Part shown: positions 1-5,564 of the stretch, in pieces
How positions within the stretch are numbered: the first letter of the stretch is position 1
How the letters are laid out: each line of letters starts with the position of its first letter
Assembly: GCA_902470035.1 (NCBI GenBank)
Contig: CABREZ010000086.1
Span: forward strand, 1-5,564
Length of the DNA stretch: 5,564 bases
Source of the DNA: an uncultured Streptococcus sp.
GTDB lineage: Bacteria; Bacillota; Bacilli; Lactobacillales; Streptococcaceae
Direction of reading: 5' to 3'
The notes under the pieces: generated by a model
Told to the model about the DNA's origin: nothing
What the model saw: only the letters and a program-made list of their open reading frames with translations
Database searches by the model: none
Position numbers and translations under genes: made by a program

Positions 1-3
1 ACG

Positions 4-35
4 AGAGGCTAGGACTTTTGTCCCAGCCTCTTTTT
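4..35 (+). terminator. Intrinsic terminator of an upstream gene outside the window
   Basis: The arms at 5-15 and 20-30 (GAGGCTAGGAC and GTCCCAGCCTC) pair over 11 positions with one A-C mismatch around a TTTT loop, and A4-T31 extends the stem. A T-run (31-35) follows directly. The minus strand has no T-run after the hairpin, so it works on the + strand. Similar GAGGCTGGGAC hairpins are common intergenic terminators in streptococci. Because it lies upstream of the aroA promoter, it should separate aroA from whatever precedes it. Confidence 0.85.
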
Positions 36-68
36 CTCTCCCATCTTGCGGGTCCTTCCAAGTGAACA

Positions 69-97
69 TTGAAAATGGCTGTTTTTTATGGTAAAAT
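69..97 (+). promoter_or_regulatory. Vegetative (sigma-A) promoter of the aroA operon
   Basis: The -35 box is TTGAAA (69-74), followed by a 17-base spacer and a -10 box TAAAAT (92-97). A TG dinucleotide at 89-90 makes it an extended -10. Spacing and both boxes are near consensus. Transcription should start around 103-105, giving a leader of only about 20 bases before the aroA start, too short for a T-box, riboswitch or attenuator. The ribosome site AAGGGG (113-118) lies 6 bases before the ATG. No operator could be recognised. Confidence 0.85.
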
Positions 98-124
98 TTT
101 TAGAAAAGCTTGAAGGGGTAAGCC

Positions 125-1408
125 ATGAAATTACAAACGAATTGTAAGGGTTTAAATGGAATTATTCGTGTTCCAGGGGATAAATCAATCAGTCATCGTT
201 CGATTATCTTTGGTAGCCTTGCTCATGGAACCACTAAGGTCTATGATATCTTACGTGGTGAAGATGTCTTATCCACTATTCAAGTATTTAGGAACCTAGG
301 AGTCTCTATCCAAGATGATGGTCAAGTGATCACCATTGAAGGGAAAGGCTTCGAAGCCTTTCAACAGCCTAAGAATGATCTGGATATGGGGAACTCAGGC
401 ACCTCTACTCGATTGATAGCGGGTGTCTTAGCAGGAAGTCCCTTCCCAGTTACCATGGTTGGAGATGATAGCTTGTCCAAACGACCAATGGACCGAGTAG
501 CGATCCCCCTTAGAGAGATGGGAGTTACTGTCCAAGGTCAAACAGAGCGAGACATGTTGCCCCTTCATCTTCATGGATCAAAAGAGTTACAACCAATCCA
601 CTATACATTACCGGTAGCCTCTGCTCAGGTTAAGTCAGCTCTACTTTTTGCAGCTATGCAGGCAGAAGGAGAGTCAGTTATTCTAGAGAAGGAGCTGACA
701 CGGAATCATACTGAAGATATGATTCAGCAGTTCGGTGGCCAGATTCGCGTGGAAGGCAAAGAAATTCGTTTACGTGGGCCTCAACGCTTTCAAGCTTGTG
801 AGGTGACGGTACCAGGTGATATTTCCAGTGCAGCCTTTTGGTTAGTAGCTGGTTTGATTATCCCAAATAGTAAGATTCGACTTGAAAATGTTGGGATTAA
901 CGAGACACGTACAGGTATACTAGAGGTTATTGAAAAAATGGGTGGCAAGCTTCAAATCTTGGATCTTGATCCACTTGCTAAGGCTGCGACCCTTGTCGTA
1001 GAGACGTCTGACCTTCATGGGACGGAAATTTCTGGTGATCTGATTCCTCGCTTGATTGATGAGCTTCCAATCATTGCTCTTTTGGCAACCCAAGCTTCTG
1101 GGAAAACCATTATCAAAGATGCTGAAGAATTAAAAGTTAAAGAAACGGATCGCATTCAAGTCGTGGCGGATAGTCTAAATGCCATGGGGGCTTCCATCAC
1201 TCCAACAGAGGATGGTATGATCATTGAAGGGAAAACACCTTTGCATAGTGCTAGTCTACAAACCTTTGGCGACCACCGGATCGGCATGATGGGAGCTATC
1301 GCAGCCTTGCTTGTAAGAGATGGTGAAGTAGAGCTTGCGCGTGCTGAAGCAATTAATACCAGTTACCCTTCCTTCTTTGCAGACTTAGAGAAGGTGTCTC
1401 ATGCCTAA
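125..1408 (+). CDS. aroA: 3-phosphoshikimate 1-carboxyvinyltransferase (EPSP synthase), class II type
   Basis: This cytoplasmic enzyme catalyses the sixth shikimate-pathway step, transferring enolpyruvyl from PEP to shikimate-3-phosphate. At 427 residues it has the full family length. Visible motifs are PGDKSISHR (17-25, with substrate-binding K20, S21 and R25), NSGTSTR (90-96), SAQVKSA (166-172), IDELP with D312 and E313, KETDR (339-343) and DHRIGM (383-388). The PGDKSISHR form is the class II type found in Gram-positives and in CP4, not the PGSKSxSNR enteric form. G92 is retained at the position where an alanine weakens glyphosate binding, so tolerance should not be assumed. The ATG is fixed by AAGGGG 6 bases upstream and by the position of the first motif. 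It is the first gene of the operon and its last 8 bases overlap aroK. Confidence 0.97.
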   Translation: MKLQTNCKGLNGIIRVPGDKSISHRSIIFGSLAHGTTKVYDILRGEDVLSTIQVFRNLGVSIQDDGQVITIEGKGFEAFQQPKNDLDMGNSGTSTRLIAGVLAGSPFPVTMVGDDSLSKRPMDRVAIPLREMGVTVQGQTERDMLPLHLHGSKELQPIHYTLPVASAQVKSALLFAAMQAEGESVILEKELTRNHTEDMIQQFGGQIRVEGKEIRLRGPQRFQACEVTVPGDISSAAFWLVAGLIIPNSKIRLENVGINETRTGILEVIEKMGGKLQILDLDPLAKAATLVVETSDLHGTEISGDLIPRLIDELPIIALLATQASGKTIIKDAEELKVKETDRIQVVADSLNAMGASITPTEDGMIIEGKTPLHSASLQTFGDHRIGMMGAIAALLVRDGEVELARAEAINTSYPSFFADLEKVSHA

Positions 1409-1886
1409 AATACTACTTGGCTTTATGGGAGCAGGGAAAACGACTATTGGTCGTTTGTTGGATCCAGCTTTTGCTGATATGGATGCACTCTTAGTTCGAC
1501 GCTTAGAAATGCCGATTTCTGACTATTTTACCCGCTATGGTGAGGAGAGTTTTCGCTTGCAAGAGTCGCTTTTGTTGAAAGAGTTACTCAATCAAGATAG
1601 CTCGGTCATTTCAACTGGTGGGGGCATCGTCCTGAAGCCAGAAAATCGAGAGCTTCTCAAGAAGAATGCTTGTAATATTTATTTGCGGATTGATTTTGAT
1701 CACCTCTATCAACGACTGGCAACTGATCCTGTAACTAAGCGCCCTCTCTTTCTTGATAAAAACCAAGAAGAGTTTTGTACCTTGTATGAACAACGTCTGC
1801 CCTTATATGAAGAAGTTGCCACACATGTGATTGATGTTGCTGATAAGACACCTGAAAAAATTGTGGAGATGATCCGATGTTTGTAG
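1401..1886 (+). CDS. aroK: Shikimate kinase
   Basis: The enzyme phosphorylates shikimate at O3 with ATP, supplying the substrate of the preceding gene's product. Visible are the Walker A loop GFMGAGKT (7-14), the Mg/shikimate-binding DMD (26-28), R52 in the FR pair, the glycine triplet TGGG (72-75), the lid motif KRP with R114, and R132 in EQRLPLYEE, which matches the family's substrate-binding arginine. At 161 residues it is slightly shorter than most AroK/AroL. About four residues are missing between the P-loop and the DMD motif relative to enteric and mycobacterial enzymes; as I recall, pneumococcal AroK is similarly compact there. GAGAAGG (1388-1394) inside the end of aroA lies 6 bases before the ATG. 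The start overlaps aroA by 8 bases and the end overlaps pheA by 10, indicating coupled translation. Confidence 0.96.
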   Translation: MPKILLGFMGAGKTTIGRLLDPAFADMDALLVRRLEMPISDYFTRYGEESFRLQESLLLKELLNQDSSVISTGGGIVLKPENRELLKKNACNIYLRIDFDHLYQRLATDPVTKRPLFLDKNQEEFCTLYEQRLPLYEEVATHVIDVADKTPEKIVEMIRCL

Positions 1887-2731
1887 CTTATCTCGGTCCT
1901 AAGGGATCCTTTACCCATCATGTAGCTCTGGAAAGTTTTGAAGATGGTGAATTGCGCCCTTATGACTCCATTACAGAAGTGATGAAAGCTTATGAATCCG
2001 CTCAAGTAGAGTATGCGGTCATCCCTGTTGAGAACTCTATCGAAGGCAGTGTTCATGAGACGATTGACTACCTCTTTCACCAGGCTCATTTTCAGGCTAT
2101 CGCAGAAGTAGTCTATCCCATAAAGCAACAACTCTTAGCAGTTAGACAGGATCAAGCCATTGAAGTGATCTATTCGCATCCACAAGCTTTAGCCCAAGGG
2201 AAAGCCTATGTCCAGGAGCATTTCCCTCAAGCCAGACTGGAGATGACAACTTCGACATCCTATGCAGCTCGATATGTCTCTCAACATCCGGAACTTCCTA
2301 TCGCAGCCATTGCGCCTTTAGAGGCCAAGGATGAATATGGTCTGGAAGTGGTGGCCAGTAATATTCAAGAGATGGATCAAAATTATACCCGCTTTTGGAT
2401 TCTTGGTCAGCGACCTTTTAAAGGTAGTCGCTCCTTAAAGAAAGTTTCCTGTAAGAATAGTCTGGCCATTACCTTACCAAGTAATATTGCAGGTTCTTTA
2501 TGCCGGGCCTTAGCTACATTTGCTTCCAGAGGATTAAATTTAACAAAAATTGAGAGTCGTCCTTTAAAGACGGTCCTAGGGGAATATTTTTTTATTATCG
2601 ATGTGGTGGATGCTGACGAATCACTGTTTGCTTCTGCCTATCAAGAACTGGAATCCCTAGGAGCATCCATCAAAACCTTGGGCCACTATTGGGTCTATGC
2701 GCTAAACGACAATGAAACGGAGAACGTATGA
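1877..2731 (+). CDS. pheA: Prephenate dehydratase (monofunctional, with ACT domain)
   Basis: It converts prephenate to phenylpyruvate, the committed step to phenylalanine, in the cytoplasm. The catalytic dehydratase domain spans about 2-177: GPKGSFTH near the N-terminus, PVENSIEGSV (50-59) and the catalytic TRF triplet (171-173). A C-terminal ACT regulatory domain spans about 193-275 and contains IESRP (225-229), the motif tied to phenylalanine sensing, so end-product inhibition is expected. The other usual effector motif, GALxxL, reads GSLCRAL here (206-212). There is no N-terminal chorismate mutase domain, unlike enteric PheA, so that step must come from a separate gene. GGAG (1865-1868) lies 8 bases before the ATG. 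The start overlaps the aroK end by 10 bases, and the stop overlaps the next gene in an ATGA junction. Confidence 0.96.
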   Translation: MFVAYLGPKGSFTHHVALESFEDGELRPYDSITEVMKAYESAQVEYAVIPVENSIEGSVHETIDYLFHQAHFQAIAEVVYPIKQQLLAVRQDQAIEVIYSHPQALAQGKAYVQEHFPQARLEMTTSTSYAARYVSQHPELPIAAIAPLEAKDEYGLEVVASNIQEMDQNYTRFWILGQRPFKGSRSLKKVSCKNSLAITLPSNIAGSLCRALATFASRGLNLTKIESRPLKTVLGEYFFIIDVVDADESLFASAYQELESLGASIKTLGHYWVYALNDNETENV

Positions 2732-4053
2732 GTAGAGAATCAGAAAACCTATCCTATCATGAACAAAAGAGATTGGATTATCTTTATTCCAACTACCATT
2801 ATCTGAACGAAAAAGAGCAGTTGGAATACAAGTACTTAAAAAATAAATCAGAGGGACGATTCCAAGACGATCCCGTTTTATCAAGAGCAGAAGAGTCTGT
2901 TGCTCCTTCAAGTAGAGGGGAAGACAATTCTGACGAATTACCAGTCTATCCATCACGTAGCCGGAAGGACAAACAAAAAATCAATAAAAAAAATCGAGAG
3001 GAAGGAGCAGCCCTTCCCAAACGTAATAAGGGAAGAAAGATCCGCTTTAAACGTATTTTAAAATGGATAGCCATCTTCTTCTTATTGGTTCTTGGTGGAA
3101 TGGTCTTTATGTTTCTCAAAGGTTTGAATAGCAAACCTGGTGGGACCAATGCCCAACCAGCTGTTAAGGAGTATTTTAACGGCCAGAAGACCAAAGACGG
3201 AGTCAATATTCTTATATTGGGAACAGATGGTCGGATTGGGGAAAGCTCGTCAGAGACGCGAACGGACTCCATCATGGTGGTCAATGTCAACAACAAGGAC
3301 GGCAAGGTGAAATTGGTCAGCTTCATGCGAGATACCTTGGTTCATATTGATGGTGTGAGTCAGCAAACAGATCCAGAATATCAAGATTACTATGACCAGA
3401 AGCTGAATACTGCCTTTACCATTGGAGAGCAGAATAACAACCAAGGGGCGGAATTGGTCCGTCAGATGCTCAAGGATAACTTTGACATTGATATCCAATA
3501 CTATGCCATGGTCGATTTCCAAACCTTTGCGACAGCGATTGATACTCTCTTCCCGAATGGGGTGGAGATGAATGCTCAGTTCTCCACCATTGATGGTGAA
3601 ACCGTTTCTGAGGTTGAAGTCCCTGATGACTTGAATATGAAGGATGGGGTTGTTCCTAATCAGACCATCAAGGTCGGAAAACAACGGATGGATGGCCGGA
3701 CCCTCCTCAACTATGCTCGTTTCCGTAAGGATGATGAGGGCGACTTTGGCCGGACAAGACGCCAACAAGAAGTTATGTCTGCCATTGTTCACCAAATCAA
3801 GGATCCAACCAAGCTCTTTACTGGATCTGAAGCACTAGGAAAGGTCTTCGCTATGACCTCAACCAATGTACCCTTCTCCTTCCTGTTGACAAACGGGATT
3901 GGTTTAGTCGGAAGTGCCAGCAAGGGGATTGAACGTATTACTATTCCAGAAAATGGGGATTGGGTTGATGCCTATGATATGTATGGTGGTCAAGGCTTGC
4001 TGGTCGATTTCGATGCTTATAAAAAGAAATTGTCCCAAATGGGCTTAAGATGA
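2728..4053 (+). CDS. psr: LytR-CpsA-Psr (LCP) family cell-wall glycopolymer ligase, Psr-like
   Basis: LCP proteins are membrane enzymes that transfer undecaprenyl-linked glycopolymers (teichoic acids, capsule) to peptidoglycan at the outer face of the membrane. In this 441-residue protein, residues 1-110 form a long, very charged cytoplasmic tail. One membrane helix follows (about W113-L130), then an extracellular LCP domain (about 156-360). LCP signatures are ILILGTDGR (161-169), RTDSIMV (178-184), SFMRDT (198-203, with the conserved R201-D202), and a C-terminal block with NYARFR (328-333) and DFGRTRRQQ (339-347), supplying conserved arginines that bind the pyrophosphate lipid. GGAG (2719-2722) is 5 bases before the ATG, which overlaps the pheA stop by 4 bases. 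Pneumococcus has an LCP gene, psr, after aroA-aroK-pheA; the symbol rests on that synteny and is less certain than the family. The substrate is unknown. Confidence 0.93.
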   Translation: MSRESENLSYHEQKRLDYLYSNYHYLNEKEQLEYKYLKNKSEGRFQDDPVLSRAEESVAPSSRGEDNSDELPVYPSRSRKDKQKINKKNREEGAALPKRNKGRKIRFKRILKWIAIFFLLVLGGMVFMFLKGLNSKPGGTNAQPAVKEYFNGQKTKDGVNILILGTDGRIGESSSETRTDSIMVVNVNNKDGKVKLVSFMRDTLVHIDGVSQQTDPEYQDYYDQKLNTAFTIGEQNNNQGAELVRQMLKDNFDIDIQYYAMVDFQTFATAIDTLFPNGVEMNAQFSTIDGETVSEVEVPDDLNMKDGVVPNQTIKVGKQRMDGRTLLNYARFRKDDEGDFGRTRRQQEVMSAIVHQIKDPTKLFTGSEALGKVFAMTSTNVPFSFLLTNGIGLVGSASKGIERITIPENGDWVDAYDMYGGQGLLVDFDAYKKKLSQMGLR

Positions 4054-4059
4054 TATAAT
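4030..4059 (+). promoter_or_regulatory. Probable promoter of the rlmCD gene, across the psr stop codon
   Basis: TGATATAAT (4051-4059) is a perfect extended -10 (TGn plus TATAAT), and its TGA is also the psr stop codon. A partial -35, TTGTCC (4030-4035), lies 18 bases upstream. Transcription would begin near 4066, inside the left arm of the psr terminator, giving a leader of about 50 bases before rlmCD. The -10 match is strong and the -35 is weak, as is usual for extended -10 promoters. No experiment supports it here. Confidence 0.6.
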
Positions 4060-4060
4060 T

Positions 4061-4100
4061 AAGGGATAGGAGTCTGTAAACTCCATCCCTTTTATTTTTT
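4061..4100 (+). terminator. Intrinsic terminator after psr (end of the aroA operon)
   Basis: AAGGGAT (4061-4067) pairs with ATCCCTT (4085-4091), and GGAG (4069-4072) with CTCC (4081-4084). That gives 11 base pairs with a single bulged A (4068) and an 8-base loop. The T-rich tail (4090-4100) is broken by one A. It starts 7 bases after the psr stop and closes the four-gene operon. The minus strand shows no good T-run after the hairpin. Confidence 0.85.
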
Positions 4101-4106
4101 AGAAAG
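4101..4106 (+). promoter_or_regulatory. Ribosome binding site that decides the rlmCD start
   Basis: AGAAAG matches the 5' part of the full anti-16S sequence AGAAAGGAGG, so it pairs with the very 3' end of 16S rRNA and not with the CCUCC core. In that register the core GGAG would fall just downstream, leaving about 5 bases to ATG 4117. The upstream in-frame TTG at 4108 is only 1 base after AGAAAG, too close to use. The site is weak but favours 4117. Confidence 0.55.
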
Positions 4107-4116
4107 ATTGAACACC

Positions 4117-5472
4117 ATGTTAAAGAAAAATGATATTGTAGAAGTTGGTATTGTCGATTTGACCCATGAGGGAGCAGGAGTGGCCAAGGTCGATGGCCTG
4201 GTCTTTTTTGTGGAGAATGCCCTGCCAGGAGAAGTGATCCGCATGCGCGTGCTTAAAGTCAACAAAAAGATCGGCTACGGAAAAGTAGAGGAGTACCTAG
4301 AAAAATCTCCTCACCGCAATGAAGAGCTAGACATGGATTATTTGCGAAGCGGTATTGCGGACTTGGGGCACTTGGCTTATCCCGAGCAATTAAAATTCAA
4401 GGCCAAGCAGGTCAAGGATAGCCTCTACAAGATGGCGGGAATCACTGATATGGAAGTACCCCTGACCTTGGGGATGGACCACCCTGTCCAGTACCGCAAC
4501 AAGGCCCAAGTCCCTGTCCGTCGTGTCAATGGTCAGGTAGAGACAGGGTTCTTTCGGAAGAACTCTCATGTTTTGATGCCGATCGAAGATTTCTACATCC
4601 AAGATCCCGTCATTGACCAAGTAATCTTGGCGCTTCGGGATTTGATTCGTCGTTTTGACCTCAAGCCTTATGATGAAAAGGAACAGTCTGGCCTGATTCG
4701 CAATCTCGTCGTCCGCCGTGGCCATCATTCTGGAGAAATTATGGTCATTTTGGTGACCACTCGTCCTAAGGTGTTCCGTGTGGACCAGTTGATCGAGCAG
4801 TTGATTAAGCAATTCCCAGAGATTGTGTCTGTTATGCAAACTATCAATGACCAGAATACCAATGCCATTTTTGGAAAAGAGTGGCGAGTTCTCTATGGTC
4901 AAGACTATATTACCGATCAAATGTTGGGCAATAGCTTCCAAATCTCTGGACCAGCCTTTTACCAGGTCAATACAGAAATGGCAGAGAAGCTCTATCAAAC
5001 AGCCATTGACTTTGCGGAGTTAAAAGCAGAGGATGTCGTGATCGATGCCTACTCTGGAATTGGGACCATTGGTTTATCCGTCGCTAAGCATGTCAAGGAA
5101 GTTTATGGTGTCGAAGTCATCCCAGAAGCAGTAGAGAATAGCCAGAAGAATGCTAGTCTAAATGGCATCACCAATGCCCACTATGTCTGTGACACAGCTG
5201 AAAATGCCCTGAAGAATTGGCTCAAGGAAGGCATCCAACCAACTGCCATCCTGGTCGACCCACCACGCAAGGGCTTGACCGAAAGCTTTATCAAAGCAAG
5301 CGCCCAAACAGGCGCTGACCGCATCACCTATATCTCCTGTAACGTCGCAACCATGGCGCGTGATATCAAACTCTATCAAGAGTTGGGATACGAATTGAAG
5401 AAAGTGCAACCGGTGGATTTGTTTCCGCAAACGCATCATGTTGAGTGTGTATCTTTGCTCGTAAAAGCCTAG
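4117..5472 (+). CDS. rlmCD: 23S rRNA (uracil-C5)-methyltransferase, RlmCD-like (TrmA/RumA family)
   Basis: The enzyme uses S-adenosylmethionine to make 5-methyluridine in 23S rRNA. From memory, its close pneumococcal relative modifies both U747 and U1939. I start it at ATG 4117 (451 residues) because the in-frame TTG at 4108 is too close to the ribosome site. An N-terminal TRAM RNA-binding domain covers about 1-60, with GAGVAKVDG (19-27) and PGE (37-39). The C-terminal Rossmann methyltransferase domain shows FYQVN (281-285), the SAM loop DAYSGIGTIGL (310-320), DPPRKGL (381-387), SCN with the nucleophile C408, and HHVEC with the likely general base E443. The four cysteines that hold an Fe-S cluster in enteric RumA are absent: the only cysteines are C358, C408 and C444. 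The gene follows the psr terminator and probably has its own promoter. A second paralogue elsewhere in the genome is likely, as in other streptococci. Confidence 0.93.
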   Translation: MLKKNDIVEVGIVDLTHEGAGVAKVDGLVFFVENALPGEVIRMRVLKVNKKIGYGKVEEYLEKSPHRNEELDMDYLRSGIADLGHLAYPEQLKFKAKQVKDSLYKMAGITDMEVPLTLGMDHPVQYRNKAQVPVRRVNGQVETGFFRKNSHVLMPIEDFYIQDPVIDQVILALRDLIRRFDLKPYDEKEQSGLIRNLVVRRGHHSGEIMVILVTTRPKVFRVDQLIEQLIKQFPEIVSVMQTINDQNTNAIFGKEWRVLYGQDYITDQMLGNSFQISGPAFYQVNTEMAEKLYQTAIDFAELKAEDVVIDAYSGIGTIGLSVAKHVKEVYGVEVIPEAVENSQKNASLNGITNAHYVCDTAENALKNWLKEGIQPTAILVDPPRKGLTESFIKASAQTGADRITYISCNVATMARDIKLYQELGYELKKVQPVDLFPQTHHVECVSLLVKA

Positions 5473-5517
5473 AAAGCTTGGTATGAATCAATAATGAAAA
5501 GCCTTGATTGTGAACTG

Positions 5518-5563
5518 CACCCCAAAAGTTAGACAGAAAAAATCTAACTTTTGGGGTGTTTTT
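5518..5563 (+). terminator. Intrinsic terminator after rlmCD, with IS-end-like sequence
   Basis: CACCCCAAAAGTTAGA (5518-5533) pairs perfectly over 16 bases with TCTAACTTTTGGGGTG (5543-5558) around a 9-base A-rich loop, and TTTTT (5559-5563) follows. It starts 45 bases after the rlmCD stop and should end that transcript. The left arm with its flank, TGAACTGCACCCC, resembles terminal inverted repeats of streptococcal IS3-family elements. The hairpin may therefore derive from an IS end, or an IS may begin beyond the window; no transposase sequence is visible here. Confidence 0.85.
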
Positions 5564-5564
5564 A

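Noticed and set aside
36..68. Possible leader RNA, T-box or attenuator before aroA
   Set aside because: The stretch lies upstream of the promoter -35 box, so it is not in the transcript. No T-box sequence or leader peptide with aromatic codons is present.
1709..2131. 140-codon minus-strand frame across the aroK-pheA junction
   Set aside because: It overlaps two well-supported genes, has no motif and no ribosome site.
3250..3795. 181-codon open frame on the minus strand inside psr
   Set aside because: It is antisense to the conserved LCP domain, and its translation looks like the complement of conserved codons, with no motif of its own.
3644..3838. 64-codon second + frame inside psr
   Set aside because: It is an out-of-frame shadow of the conserved C-terminal LCP block, with no ribosome site or recognisable product.
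4108..4116. In-frame TTG start giving three extra residues to RlmCD
   Set aside because: TTG 4108 lies 1 base after AGAAAG, too close for initiation. ATG 4117 has better spacing and gives the N-terminus MLKKNDIV that I recall for relatives.
4390..4998. 202-codon open frame on the minus strand inside rlmCD
   Set aside because: It lies wholly antisense to a clearly real gene, shows no recognisable domain, and has no promoter or ribosome site. The overlapping rlmCD frame explains the sequence.
5486..5509. Short inverted repeat AATCAA/TTGATT after rlmCD
   Set aside because: It is only 6 A/T-rich pairs with a 12-base loop, expected by chance. The strong hairpin just downstream explains termination.

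Overview
The window reads as chromosomal DNA of a Streptococcus, most likely of the mitis/sanguinis group. The gene order aroA-aroK-pheA-psr-like LCP gene, the streptococcal form of each protein, the extended -10 promoters (TGnTAnAAT) and the GAGGCTnGGAC-type terminator all fit. The species cannot be fixed from the sequence alone. The region is dense, ordinary core genome: five complete genes, all on the + strand, and no gene-free stretch over about 125 bases.

Layout. Positions 4-35 hold an intrinsic terminator that must close an upstream transcription unit lying outside the window. A near-consensus promoter (69-97) follows and starts a tight four-gene operon: aroA (EPSP synthase), aroK (shikimate kinase), pheA (monofunctional prephenate dehydratase with an ACT domain) and an LCP-family cell-wall gene resembling pneumococcal psr. 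Consecutive genes overlap by 8, 10 and 4 bases, so translation is probably coupled. A terminator at 4061-4100 closes the operon. The fifth gene is a TRAM-domain 23S rRNA (uracil-C5) methyltransferase of the RlmCD type, and it probably has its own promoter, placed across the psr stop codon. After it comes a long perfect hairpin with a T-run (5518-5563). The hairpin acts as a terminator and its sequence resembles the end of an IS3-family element.

How the genes work together. AroK phosphorylates shikimate, AroA adds the enolpyruvyl group of PEP, and (after chorismate synthase and chorismate mutase, not encoded here) PheA makes phenylpyruvate for phenylalanine. The LCP protein belongs to a different process, attachment of wall glycopolymers to peptidoglycan, and appears to ride on the aromatic amino acid operon. 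RlmCD acts on 23S rRNA and is a separate unit.

I found no convincing undescribed system. The points most worth a second look are the promoter buried in the psr stop codon, whose transcript would start inside the psr terminator and so lose part of its hairpin; the absence of the usual Fe-S cysteines in the rRNA methyltransferase; a duplicated aromatic, charged motif in the cytoplasmic tail of the LCP protein; and the IS-end-like terminator at the right edge.
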